Assembly (NCBI GenBank): GCA_028290165.1
Contig: JAQGKJ010000272.1
Coordinates: 1-11,598 of the forward strand
DNA from: Bradyrhizobium sp.
GTDB taxonomy: Bacteria; Pseudomonadota; Alphaproteobacteria; Rhizobiales; Xanthobacteraceae
Reading direction: 5' to 3'
DNA length: 11,598 bases
Shown: in pieces, positions 5,619-11,389 of the stretch
Numbering within the stretch: position 1 is the first letter of the stretch
How the letters are laid out: each line of letters opens with the position of its first letter
The notes under the pieces: model-generated
What the model saw: the letters and a program-made list of their open reading frames with translations, nothing else
Told to the model about the DNA's origin: nothing
Databases searched by the model: none
Translations under genes and position numbers: made by a program

Positions 5619-5630
5619 TTGTCGCGACAA
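5619..5630. promoter_or_regulatory. 12-bp perfect palindrome, possible operator
   Basis: TTGTCGCGACAA is a perfect palindrome 28 bases before the start of the His-rich gene. Its position and symmetry fit a dimeric regulator site, but no regulator is assigned. Confidence 0.3.
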
Positions 5631-5691
5631 GGAAGAAAGTCCTGGAAGCTCCCAGAGTTCCATCAGGATACTGTGGGCCAACTGAGCGGCC

Positions 5692-5919
5692 TTACTGCGA
5701 GCCTTCGACGGCATTGGCGTTAAGCCACTTCTTGTTTCTAGAGAGGTTACGTAATGAAGCGGCTAACTGCCGACGGTCGTTCCGCTCAGGTGATCCCCGT
5801 GGCAGTGAACGAGCGAATCGGAGCATCTGGTGACGCAATTGAAGAAGTTGGGAGAGGGTATAGCGGGTATTGTCATCTGCAAGTTTAAGCCGAAGCACGG
5901 CACAATTTCCCTGACTCAA
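5692..5919 (-). CDS. Small helical protein, LPxGxxR family (copy 2)
   Basis: The frame starts at TTG 5919, whose codon overlaps the TGA of the upstream gene (5916-5918), an arrangement suggesting coupling. GTG 5898 with CAGGGAA before it is an alternative start giving 68 residues. The signature MLRFARSLPRGSPERNDRRQ, then LAASLRNLSRNKKWL, lies at about residues 32-67 and matches the gene at 2597 closely: basic helix, Pro-Gly hinge, ERND, second helix. The protein is very basic and has no Cys. It is the last gene of a minus-strand run that begins at 6874. Function unknown. Confidence 0.7.
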   Translation of the reverse strand: MSQGNCAVLRLKLADDNTRYTLSQLLQLRHQMLRFARSLPRGSPERNDRRQLAASLRNLSRNKKWLNANAVEGSQ

Positions 5920-6104
5920 TTATTTTCGGGACCTGTTTTTTTCCGAACGATCAACGCATGACTGTCCGCAGCGCGGCGAAGCAAGCCAGCCTTTTTGAGC
6001 GCATCGGTTCGCTGCGCACCGGGCGGCATCTCGCGCGCTTCTTGAAGGGCATCCGCCGCACTTGCATTCTGGCTGCGGCTGTCAGGCGAGGTTTCTTGCT
6101 TCAC
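5916..6104 (-). CDS. Small helical protein, PPGxxR type (copy 3)
   Basis: A 62-residue protein from GTG 6104, 10 bases after the stop of the preceding gene. Its core ALQEAREMPPGAQRTDALKK, then AGLLRRAAD, aligns position by position with the genes at 6442, 5692 and 2597: helix, Pro-Gly turn, Arg four after the Pro-Gly Pro, second helix ending in an Arg-rich/Asp cap. The ends are polar (MKQETSPDSRSQ and RKKTGPENN). No strong ribosome-binding site, so translation may depend on the gene before it. The gene after it overlaps by 4 bases. Function unknown. Confidence 0.7.
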   Translation of the reverse strand: MKQETSPDSRSQNASAADALQEAREMPPGAQRTDALKKAGLLRRAADSHALIVRKKTGPENN

Positions 6105-6114
6105 GATTGGCGTG

Positions 6115-6348
6115 TTACCAAGATTTGGTGAAGTTGGTCAGCGCCATCTTTCGGCGTTCGTCGGGATTTGCACCGACCTGGTTGGGGTGGCCATGTACAC
6201 AGTTGACCTGCGCCCCCGCCCGGACGGCTTTAGCTTCAAACTCATCTGCAAGTGCGACCAGTCTTCGCTCTATTTCAATGTCACCGGACACGAGAGCGAG
6301 CCGGCGGCACTTCTCGACTTTGTCGCGTAGTCGTTCGACCTCGGACAT
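6115..6348 (-). CDS. Small helical protein, CRRLA type
   Basis: A 77-residue protein from ATG 6348. Residues 1-43 form a helical hairpin: MSEVERLRDKVEKCRRLAL, a short Ser-Gly-Asp turn, then IEIERRLVALADEFEAKAVR. Cys-Arg-Arg-Leu-Ala near residue 14 and the acidic second helix also occur in the gene at 7511. The C-terminal third (VHGHPNQVGANPDERRK) is polar with two His and may be disordered. No signal peptide or membrane segment. The following gene starts 10 bases after its stop, so they are likely one transcript. Function unknown; dimerisation through the coiled-coil-like helices is plausible. Confidence 0.75.
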   Translation of the reverse strand: MSEVERLRDKVEKCRRLALVSGDIEIERRLVALADEFEAKAVRAGAQVNCVHGHPNQVGANPDERRKMALTNFTKSW

Positions 6349-6441
6349 GCTGCACCCATTTTCGACGTCGATTCAGAGAACCAGCCAATTTGAATGGCCT
6401 TCTTCACGGAGCCCGGATCGCCTCTCAGCCAGCTACTCGCG

Positions 6442-6624
6442 TCACGTCACTGCGTCTTTCGCCATCAGCATTTTTTTCATGTCTGCGGCAATGCGAAGTT
6501 GCCCCGCTTTTCTGATGGCTTCGGATCTCTTCAATCCCGGCGCCAGCTTTTTTGCCTGTGCCAGAGCCTCGGATGCCCGAGCAACCCAATCGTGACTATC
6601 GATATTGCTGAGCGCCTGTTTCAT
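6442..6624 (-). CDS. Small helical protein, APGxxR type (copy 4)
   Basis: A 60-residue protein from ATG 6624 with a good ribosome-binding site (AGGGAAG, 5-6 bases upstream). The core ASEALAQAKKLAPGLKRSEA, then IRKAGQLRIAADMKKML, is the clearest match to the gene at 5916; both share A-L-x-x-A, the Pro-Gly hinge, Arg, KAG-x-LR and AAD. It lies 10 bases after the zinc-ribbon gene, so the two are probably cotranscribed. The C-terminus is basic. Function unknown. Confidence 0.78.
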   Translation of the reverse strand: MKQALSNIDSHDWVARASEALAQAKKLAPGLKRSEAIRKAGQLRIAADMKKMLMAKDAVT

Positions 6625-6634
6625 TTCGTCTTCC

Positions 6635-6874
6635 CTACCGTGGGGGACTCATCTCGCCGGTAAGCCAGCCTCCCACGCTGGAGTCCATTGGATCGCTCGA
6701 GATAATCATTGCATTAACGTGACCGCACTTCTGGCATTCGAAGGTACGCCGGTCGACGCCGGATGGTCCCTGCTCGACTTTGGAAAGCAACATCCGAGAT
6801 TGAGCGCACTGCGGGCAGCGGGGCCGTTCGATGGGCGAAAGATACGTTGACGGCACTCGCTGATATTCGGACAT
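6635..6874 (-). CDS. Zinc-ribbon small protein, 79 aa
   Basis: The start is ATG 6874 with AAAGGG upstream; the frame reaches to 6934 but the extra residues lack support. Four cysteines in two knuckles (PRCPQCAQ, about residues 18-24, and FECQKCGH, about 45-52) form a treble-clef or zinc-ribbon site, so the protein very probably binds one Zn(II). The start MSEYQRVPSTYLSPIERPRC and the end SSDPMDSSVGGWLTGEM match my memory of a small hypothetical family in Bradyrhizobium. Similar isolated zinc ribbons bind nucleic acid or proteins; the partner is unknown. It is first in a close run of minus-strand small genes down to 5692. Confidence 0.82.
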   Translation of the reverse strand: MSEYQRVPSTYLSPIERPRCPQCAQSRMLLSKVEQGPSGVDRRTFECQKCGHVNAMIISSDPMDSSVGGWLTGEMSPPR

Positions 6875-7121
6875 GTCGCGCCCTTTGGAGAAGGCGGGAG
6901 CCTTACCGAACTCTCTGTCACCGACATTTGCCAAGGACGGGGCGGTGATGAGTCATATTGCTTCAAGCCAAGTCTGTCTCGGTGGTCAATATTGCTCACA
7001 ATGCACAAAATTAACGGGCGGTTAGTCACCAAAGCTCGACTGTCTGATTACTCATCTTCTTGGATTTGCGGCTTGCAAGCGAAGACAGTCTGGTCGCGCA
7101 CGGCGATTTAGCCGTTTAGTC
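6875..7121. other. Intergenic, upstream of zinc-ribbon gene
   Basis: No gene seen. It should hold the promoter of the zinc-ribbon run; I find no clear consensus. A 5-bp hairpin (ACGGC 7100-7104 / GCCGT 7111-7115) just past the stop of the HPF-like gene may be a weak terminator. Confidence 0.4.
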
Positions 7122-7421
7122 TTACGCCGCTAAGGCGTCGACCTGACGCCGAACGGCCGCGAAAGCGTCCTTTATCGCTACTTGAGCATATTCACGTCGT
7201 GCGTCCACGACGATGTTTTCGTGCGGCGGAATCGTCAACCAAATGTGGACCTGAAATCCGGTCCCGTTGCGATGCTTGTGGCTCGGTGCGATCAATTTCA
7301 CGCGGCAACCTATAATACGATGATTATGGGTTTCCAGCCGCTCTATTTCACTTAATATTTGGGCGCGAGCAGCGTCCGATGTCTCGGAACCCTCGAAGGT
7401 GATCTCTGGGGCGATTTGCAT
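7122..7421 (-). CDS. HPF/RaiA-family ribosome-associated protein, short
   Basis: HPF/RaiA (S30AE) proteins bind the 30S decoding region and hibernate ribosomes under stress or starvation. The 99 residues form one S30AE domain: MQIAPEITFEGSETSDAA (strand, helix start), ILSEIERLETHNHRIIGCRV (helix, strand), KHRNGTGFQVHIWLTIPP (strand pair), and a final helix AQVAIKDAFAAVRRQVDAL. That is the size of E. coli HPF and lacks the long C-terminal extension of long-form HPF. The start is ATG 7421 with GGAG five bases or so before it; the frame to 7514 is not needed. It lies 90 bases after the gene at 7511 and probably shares its transcript. I do not name it hpf because Bradyrhizobium has several such paralogues. 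Confidence 0.83.
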   Translation of the reverse strand: MQIAPEITFEGSETSDAARAQILSEIERLETHNHRIIGCRVKLIAPSHKHRNGTGFQVHIWLTIPPHENIVVDARREYAQVAIKDAFAAVRRQVDALAA

Positions 7422-7510
7422 TTTGCTCCGTTCGAGTTGGCTGCCTATGCCAATCCGTGTGACGCTGAATGGTTGCGTGTCGGTTGGTGGCCCTGACCGA
7501 ACGTTAGGAA

Positions 7511-7699
7511 TCACATGTATGCGGGTGATGGCGGTAAGTCACTTTTCCGGCCGCCGGTACCCGTCTCGCGCCTTCCAGCTTCCTGGATGAAATCCTCTTC
7601 AAGATCGTGAAGCATATACAGGACATCTGGATTTCGCTGATAACAAGCAAGCCGGCGACAGCTTTCCGCGAGTTCGGTCATCAATTGGGCTTCGGTCAT
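7511..7699 (-). CDS. Small helical protein, CRRLA type (second copy)
   Basis: From ATG 7699 the product is 62 residues; GTG 7717 would add six. The core AQLMTELAESCRRLACYQRN, then PDVLYMLHDLEEDFIQEA, has the Cys-Arg-Arg-Leu-Ala helix and acidic second helix seen in the gene at 6115. The C-terminus (RRETGTGGRKSDLPPSPAYM) is polar and likely flexible. It lies upstream of the HPF-like gene in the same direction. A near-match to the EcfG promoter sits about 27 bases before ATG 7699. Function unknown. Confidence 0.7.
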   Translation of the reverse strand: MTEAQLMTELAESCRRLACYQRNPDVLYMLHDLEEDFIQEAGRRETGTGGRKSDLPPSPAYM

Positions 7700-7725
7700 G
7701 GGGACACCGTTGTTCACAACCAGTC

Positions 7726-7751
7726 AATGCTGCTACTCCCAATAATGTTCC
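7726..7751 (-). promoter_or_regulatory. Possible EcfG-type promoter (one mismatch)
   Basis: On the minus strand GGAAC (complement of 7747-7751) is followed after 17 bases by CATT (complement of 7726-7729), one base off the CGTT consensus. It would drive the gene at 7511 and the HPF-like gene, which suits a stress role. Confidence 0.35.
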
Positions 7752-8022
7752 GCGCAGGGGCGAATAAGGCTTCGGCATATCAAGACGACCGCCGCGCGTT
7801 TGGCGAGACACTATAAGGCCGGGTCCATCCTGCAAACTGAGCAATGTTGAATCGGTTATAGTCGCGGTTCACGACGATGCCGTCGATATTGATTGAAAAC
7901 GTCGGATGCCAAGCATTCCATCGATGGACAACCAGTGTGGCCGACGCGGGGGCGGGTCAGTCGTTTGGGATTCCAAGCCGAACCAATAGACCCACCCCTG
8001 TAGAACTCGCGCCGTCACTTAA
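7752..8022. other. Intergenic stretch, no gene seen
   Basis: Open frames here are short and lack ribosome-binding sites and protein-like composition. No hairpin with a T-run is visible after the stop of the gene at 8023. Confidence 0.5.
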
Positions 8023-8286
8023 TTACTTGGTGCAAGTCTTGTCAGCCGCTAAAGCTGTTTGGGCTGAAGCCTGTGTCGGATGAACGGTGCCGACAACCTT
8101 CAAGCTGCCACCAGCGGCCGGCTGGGTATTGACGACTTGACATTTCATCGTCGCGGTATCTTGAGCCAGGTAGAACGAGGAAGCACCTGATGGCGGCGCC
8201 TGACCGACAGTTTTGTCCGGTTCAGCCGCGAATGAAGGTGCTGCGAATGCGAGAATAGCAACCGTCGCTAACAGAAATTTCGTCAT
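8023..8286 (-). CDS. Small exported protein, 87 aa
   Basis: The start is ATG 8286. Residues 1-22 (MTKFLLATVAILAFAAPSFA) form a signal peptide with a likely cut before AEP, so the protein goes to the periplasm. The mature part has SSFYLAQDTATMKCQVVN, a stretch PAAGGSLKVVGTVHPTQ and an end AADKTCTK. The two Cys (about residues 54 and 85) could form a disulfide. This layout (FYLAQD, K-C-x-V-V, a threonine/alanine helix, final Cys) is familiar from small exported proteins of Bradyrhizobium with no known role. The frame is open to 8379 but only the ATG 8286 start yields a signal peptide. Confidence 0.82.
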   Translation of the reverse strand: MTKFLLATVAILAFAAPSFAAEPDKTVGQAPPSGASSFYLAQDTATMKCQVVNTQPAAGGSLKVVGTVHPTQASAQTALAADKTCTK

Positions 8287-8329
8287 GGTGTTTACCAGTT
8301 GTCGTACGTCCAGCATTGGACACGGAGCA

Positions 8330-8354
8330 AATGGAGTCAGCCGGTAAAGGTTCC
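8330..8354 (-). promoter_or_regulatory. Possible EcfG-type promoter (one mismatch)
   Basis: On the minus strand GGAAC (complement of 8350-8354), a 16-base gap and CATT (complement of 8330-8333) lie about 45-65 bases before ATG 8286. One mismatch to CGTT, the same as at 7726. Confidence 0.35.
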
Positions 8355-8454
8355 AGCGATAAGGGAATTGGTTTCGCACCCACCCGAAGTTTACAGTCCT
8401 GCTGCCGAGTCGATTACTTCTCGTAGCGCGACGATCCCATCCAGCCGCCTTAAC

Positions 8455-8688
8455 CTAGAGTAGGTCATATAGTTCTTGGTGGCTCTGCTCGAATTTTATG
8501 GTCGAGATTGGCCACCTTCCATCGTGGCCCTTGACAGAGATTCGCAGGCCGTGAAGTTCGTCCAGCCAAACATTCTCAACCGTTCCGGCTTTTCCGTCGG
8601 TGAGAACGACGGCTTTGCCGACGAGTTCAGATTGCACGTCCCCGAACGCGGTAAGGATCGTCGACGCGCGGAGCTTCATAGTTGTCAT
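8455..8688 (-). CDS. Small protein, possibly PRC-barrel-like, 77 aa
   Basis: The start is ATG 8688 with TTTGGAG about six bases upstream, a good site. The central region, ELVGKAVVLTDGKAGTVENV followed by WLDELHGLRISVKGHDGRW, has the plan of a small beta-barrel: G-K-x-V, D-G-x-x-G-x-V, then a strand with the motif W-L-D. That is how PRC-barrel domains look, but the match is by eye and the domain is short. The N-terminus MTTMKLRASTILTAFGDVQS is not a signal peptide. Cytosolic. Function unknown; a binding domain is more likely than an enzyme. Confidence 0.75.
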   Translation of the reverse strand: MTTMKLRASTILTAFGDVQSELVGKAVVLTDGKAGTVENVWLDELHGLRISVKGHDGRWPISTIKFEQSHQELYDLL

Positions 8689-8988
8689 GGTGTCTCCAAA
8701 GTTAGCCGAGCGAGTCAGCGGGGTCGTGTTGCATTTGAAAGGTGTGCAAGTAGTGACCGGGGCCGGGCGACCGAGTGTCCGAAAGAATCCTTTCGGGACC
8801 TTTCAATTGTTCGATGAACCGGTCTGGGTTCTTCCCGACGTCGATGATTGACCCTGAGGTCCCGATGCGCGCCGGACCCGGTGCCTCAGCTTGGCTTCCC
8901 CAACCGGGCGGCCTTTGCCGCCGGCCGCAATGCCATTATGGTTTGCCGATCCCGTGTCGCGCTCCGGCAGCATCAGAGGACCATTGGC
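8689..8988. other. Intergenic between divergent genes
   Basis: About 300 bases with no convincing gene; longer plus-strand frames run through but only the part after ATG 8989 looks coding. It contains a 7-bp hairpin CCGAAAG/CTTTCGG (8779-8796) and a GC-rich hairpin GGCGG/CCGCC around 8908-8923. It should hold promoters for both neighbours, but I find no clear consensus. Confidence 0.5.
8779..8796. repeat. 7-bp hairpin without T-run
   Basis: CCGAAAG (8779-8785) and CTTTCGG (8790-8796) with an AATC loop. No downstream T-run, so an operator or leader structure is as likely as a terminator. Confidence 0.45.
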
Positions 8989-9285
8989 ATGAGAGTTATC
9001 TGTGTTGCGGTGGTCATCGCGATGCTGGCCGGGCAGGCCTACGCCCAAGGCAAAACACCGGGACCGCCGCCGCCCGCGCCGAAATCACAGCAGGAGATCG
9101 AGGCGGAGCGGGCGGCTGAAAAAGCCTACAAGAACTCGCTGCGTAACATTCCCGACCAGCCCCCCGCCGATCCGTGGGGCAATGCGCGCAGCATGGACGC
9201 GCCCAAAGCCGCAGCCACGACCCCCGCAGCCAAAACCCCTGCGGCGAAGAAGTCACCTGCCAAGACCGGCAGCACGGCAAATTAG
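8989..9285 (+). CDS. Exported Pro/Ala/Lys-rich protein, 98 aa
   Basis: The start is ATG 8989, with AGAGGA at 8975-8980 and an 8-base spacer; the frame continues to 8848 but lacks a start site there. Residues 1-20 (MRVICVAVVIAMLAGQAYAQ) form a signal peptide cut near AYA-Q. The mature part is low complexity: GPPPPAPKSQQ, a charged helix EIEAERAAEKAYKNSLRNIP, DQPPADPWGNAR, and an Ala/Pro/Lys tail with PAAKTPAAKKSPAK. This is probably a periplasmic or wall-facing disordered protein; Ala/Pro/Lys tails can span or bind the cell envelope. The NSLRNIPDQPPADPWGNAR segment looks conserved in my recollection of Bradyrhizobium small proteins. Function unknown. Confidence 0.83.
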   Translation: MRVICVAVVIAMLAGQAYAQGKTPGPPPPAPKSQQEIEAERAAEKAYKNSLRNIPDQPPADPWGNARSMDAPKAAATTPAAKTPAAKKSPAKTGSTAN

Positions 9286-9428
9286 GCATGACATCTTAGA
9301 CATGGCGGCTTGACGGGACCGGCCTGACGCGGCGTGACCGGCGCTCCGGCGCCGCAATGTGAACCTGCTCACATCCATCAGCCGCCATCCGCGCTATCCA
9401 TTGGTGGGGCCATTTGTGAGTGCTTACG
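9286..9428. other. Intergenic, GC-rich
   Basis: No gene seen. A weak 5-bp hairpin (GGCGC-TCCG-GCGCC) lies near 9339-9352, possibly slowing transcription after the preceding gene. Confidence 0.4.
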
Positions 9429-9632
9429 ATGGAAACCAGGTTCGACATCGTGGCGATCGCCAACGCGGTCTGCATCGCAGGCTATGCCGCGATCGCACTA
9501 AGGTATGTGTTGCTCTACGATCTCCGATTTTCGGGCGAAGAAATTCGCAGCGGCGCGATGCTCGCTGCGATCATGATCGCAGCATGGGTCGCTATCGATT
9601 TCTTCGGCAAGAAGCTCGGCCATACCGATTGA
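9429..9632 (+). CDS. Small two-segment membrane protein, 67 aa
   Basis: The start is ATG 9429; an alternative GTG lies at 9420 and no strong ribosome-binding site decides between them. Two hydrophobic stretches, about residues 5-27 (DIVAIANAVCIAGYAAIALR) and 41-57 (GAMLAAIMIAAWVAIDFF), with a polar loop YDLRFSGEEIRS between them, predict a hairpin in the inner membrane. The end is GKKLGHTD. No family recognised. It converges with the gene at 9663, with a shared hairpin between them. Confidence 0.75.
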   Translation: METRFDIVAIANAVCIAGYAAIALRYVLLYDLRFSGEEIRSGAMLAAIMIAAWVAIDFFGKKLGHTD

Positions 9633-9639
9633 CCTCGCC

Positions 9640-9662
9640 GGAGTGTCGACAAACGACACTCC
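9640..9662. terminator. Hairpin between convergent genes
   Basis: GGAGTGTCG (9640-9648) and CGACACTCC (9654-9662) form a perfect 9-bp stem with a 5-base loop, 8 bases after one stop and next to the other. No long T-run, but the position fits a shared terminator. Confidence 0.65.
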
Positions 9663-9920
9663 TCAGCTCTGCCCGTCCTCAAGGCCGTATTCCCGATAAA
9701 TGGTCGGTGGATCGACGCCGGGAAACAACCTGCATTTTGCCTGGGCCAAATGCAGGTTGACGGTTCCGGGCTGGCAGCCGGCGGCCAATAGCTTCCTGAT
9801 ATCGTCCATATGGGTGCGCGGCTGGTGTTTCGGCGGAAGCTGCTCCAGCGCGATCAGCGCCGTTGCCAATGCTTCCGTGATGACCCATTCGTCGTGGCCC
9901 GTGATTCCCTTTCTTGGCAT
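9663..9920 (-). CDS. Hypothetical protein, 85 aa
   Basis: The start is ATG 9920 with GGGAGGA upstream. The N-terminal half is helical (ITEALATALIALEQLPPKHQ), then THMDDIRKLLAAGCQPGTVN, and an end with PPTIYREYGLEDGQS. The mix suggests a small helical soluble protein; no catalytic motif, signal peptide or membrane segment is seen. It lies 44 bases after the gene at 9965 in the same direction, so they are probably one operon. No family recognised. Confidence 0.75.
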   Translation of the reverse strand: MPRKGITGHDEWVITEALATALIALEQLPPKHQPRTHMDDIRKLLAAGCQPGTVNLHLAQAKCRLFPGVDPPTIYREYGLEDGQS

Positions 9921-9964
9921 TCAGACCGTCCTCCCATTCTGTGCAGCGGCGGTCACCGCCAATA

Positions 9965-10333
9965 CTAGGCCGACGCCGTAAATAGCGCCATCGCCCGCCA
10001 GCGCTCCAGCCACGGCCGCGGATGAGCCATCGTCTTGAGCCGAGTTTCCCAGCGCCCCGGATGATAGGTCTCGATCGCCAGGCGCCAGGCGTCGCCGTCA
10101 TTCCATTCGATCTCGAGAACGCACTCAGACCGTCCGGTGGAAGGGCCTGCCACGTCGATGGTGAGCAACAGCGGCGATCGGTGCGGATGGTATGTCACCG
10201 TCAGATCGTTGCGCTCGGCAAGCAGGACCATCCCGTGTTGCCAGCGCCCACACTTTCTGACGAACTTCATCGCCAGCGCCCGCGCTGCGTAAAGTTTGGG
10301 CGCCCAGTCCGGATCATCGGTCAGGATCTTCAT
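9965..10333 (-). CDS. Hypothetical protein, 122 aa
   Basis: The start is ATG 10333, with AGGA about 8 bases before it. The N-terminal part is helical (DPDWAPKLYAARALAMKFVR), followed by an alternating strand region with LLAERNDLTVTYHPHRSPLL and LEIEWNDGDAWRLAIETYHP, and a Trp/Arg-rich end (RPWLERWRAMALF). The composition suggests an alpha/beta cytosolic protein. No known motif or domain is recognised. First gene of a probable two-gene unit with the one at 9663. Confidence 0.72.
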   Translation of the reverse strand: MKILTDDPDWAPKLYAARALAMKFVRKCGRWQHGMVLLAERNDLTVTYHPHRSPLLLTIDVAGPSTGRSECVLEIEWNDGDAWRLAIETYHPGRWETRLKTMAHPRPWLERWRAMALFTASA

Positions 10334-10772
10334 GCCGCGGTCCTGAAAAATATCCCAGCCATCAAGCGTCTTTTTTGGGCGGAAATCAGGTCGGAACGAA
10401 CAGAACCTAGCCGCACCCTCCGCCAGATGCGATGGCCGGTGAGAAGGCGGGCATCATTCACCGGGTGTCGCGCAGGGTTGTTCCCTACTAGGTCGGCAAA
10501 TATCCACCGCAGCCGCCGAAACGTGCGTGCGGGGTCATGGTGCCGCCGACGCAGAGATCGAGACGGCCCGACATTGTCTGAAAGACCCACCCGCCCAAAT
10601 CACGCAGGCCGCCGATTGGGCCGCGCAGTGATCGCGTACTAGCGGAGGCCGAATAGTCCCTTCCGTTCCCCTCCAAAGTAAACCCCTCCCAGTGGAGAGC
10701 ACTTTTCTGCGCGAGGGACTGAGGAGGCAGCGCACGATCAGGTATCAACCTGCCGCAATATCTCGGTCAAGC
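10334..10772. other. Gene-poor stretch with a doubtful remnant
   Basis: About 439 bases with no confident gene. Minus-strand frames at 10330-10590 and 10488-10748 are open but Arg/Gly-rich and without good ribosome-binding sites. The most protein-like piece is a plus-strand fragment ending at 10631, listed separately. The upstream control region of the 10333 gene must lie here; I see no clear promoter. Confidence 0.5.
10500..10631 (+). pseudogene. Possible orphan 3' coding fragment
   Basis: The plus frame ending at TGA 10629-10631 reads ISTAAAETCVRGHGAADAEI, then ETARHCLKDPPAQITQAADW. It has a natural helical composition and mostly G/C third positions, but there is no start codon other than a GTG at 10527 and no ribosome-binding site. 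It could be a decayed gene end or a chance open frame. Confidence 0.25.
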
Positions 10773-11255
10773 CTACTCGATTTTACACTCGACATCGAAC
10801 GGCTTGAGCTCGCTGTAATATGCCATAACGCCCAGCTCTGGCGAATAGGCAACGAATTCCGTGTGACCGGGATGCAAGGTGTATGAAACGTCTGCCTTGC
10901 AGGACTTCCCATCCACGATGATCCTGACTTTGTAATCGAACGTCCTTTCATCGAATGTCCTCTCGATCGTGTGCTCATCGATCACCCGATATCGCGTGCC
11001 CTTGTGAGCTCCGAGTTTGCGGTTCTTCAATTCCCATTTCTTGGCGTTCTTGCCTTCGCCCTCGACGACATCGTCGACAGTCCCGTTAGCGTGAAGGACG
11101 ATGTGGATGTTGCCGGCGCCATCGCCCTCGACCGGCTTAGGCCTTAGCCGTTTTGCGTGGGTTTTGTATTTAACGGAGATAGCGGTATCGCCGGGAGCCG
11201 CAAACACGCTCGAAGCGAGTAATAATACTCCAAAGGATACAAGAAAAATCTTCAC
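10773..11255 (-). CDS. Exported hypothetical protein, 160 aa
   Basis: I place the start at GTG 11255, because a very strong ribosome-binding site (GGGAGGA, complement of 11261-11267) lies five bases before it; ATG 11279 or the GTG/ATG to 11288 would put this site inside the gene. The start then gives a signal peptide, MKIFLVSFGVLLLASSVFA, cut before APGD. The mature part has repeated beta-like strands: GNIHIVLHANGTVDDVVEGE, an RKLGAHKGTRYRVIDEHTIE stretch and DYKVRIIVDGKSCKADVSYT with a Thr/His-rich LHPGHTEF, then an end MAYYSELKPFDVECKIE with two Cys that could pair. Periplasmic, probably beta-rich. No family recognised. Divergent from the SDR gene, sharing about 135 bases. Confidence 0.82.
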   Translation of the reverse strand: MKIFLVSFGVLLLASSVFAAPGDTAISVKYKTHAKRLRPKPVEGDGAGNIHIVLHANGTVDDVVEGEGKNAKKWELKNRKLGAHKGTRYRVIDEHTIERTFDERTFDYKVRIIVDGKSCKADVSYTLHPGHTEFVAYSPELGVMAYYSELKPFDVECKIE

Positions 11256-11260
11256 GCTTT

Positions 11261-11267
11261 TCCTCCC
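11261..11267 (-). promoter_or_regulatory. Strong ribosome-binding site deciding GTG start at 11255
   Basis: The complement reads GGGAGGA, five bases before GTG 11255. It decides the start of the exported protein against upstream ATG 11279. Confidence 0.7.
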
Positions 11268-11389
11268 AAAAATGCTCATCGAGCACATGAGCTTTACCAG
11301 CTGCGCCCAGATGTTACACTTACACTCTGCGTCGTCCCACCATCGCTCTTGAACCCCAGGAAATAGAAAACGGAAAGGCGCGATCTCCC

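Noticed and set aside
7580..7600. AAATCCTCTTC resembling part of the tRNA T arm as an att repeat
   Set aside because: Only about 7 bases match the tRNA 3' region; far too short for an attachment site.
9002..9313. Arg/Pro-rich frame inside the exported Pro/Ala/Lys gene
   Set aside because: Shadow of a low-complexity gene in another frame.
10022..10642. Plus-strand 206-residue open frame
   Set aside because: Very Arg-rich, antisense to the gene at 9965, and no ribosome-binding site.
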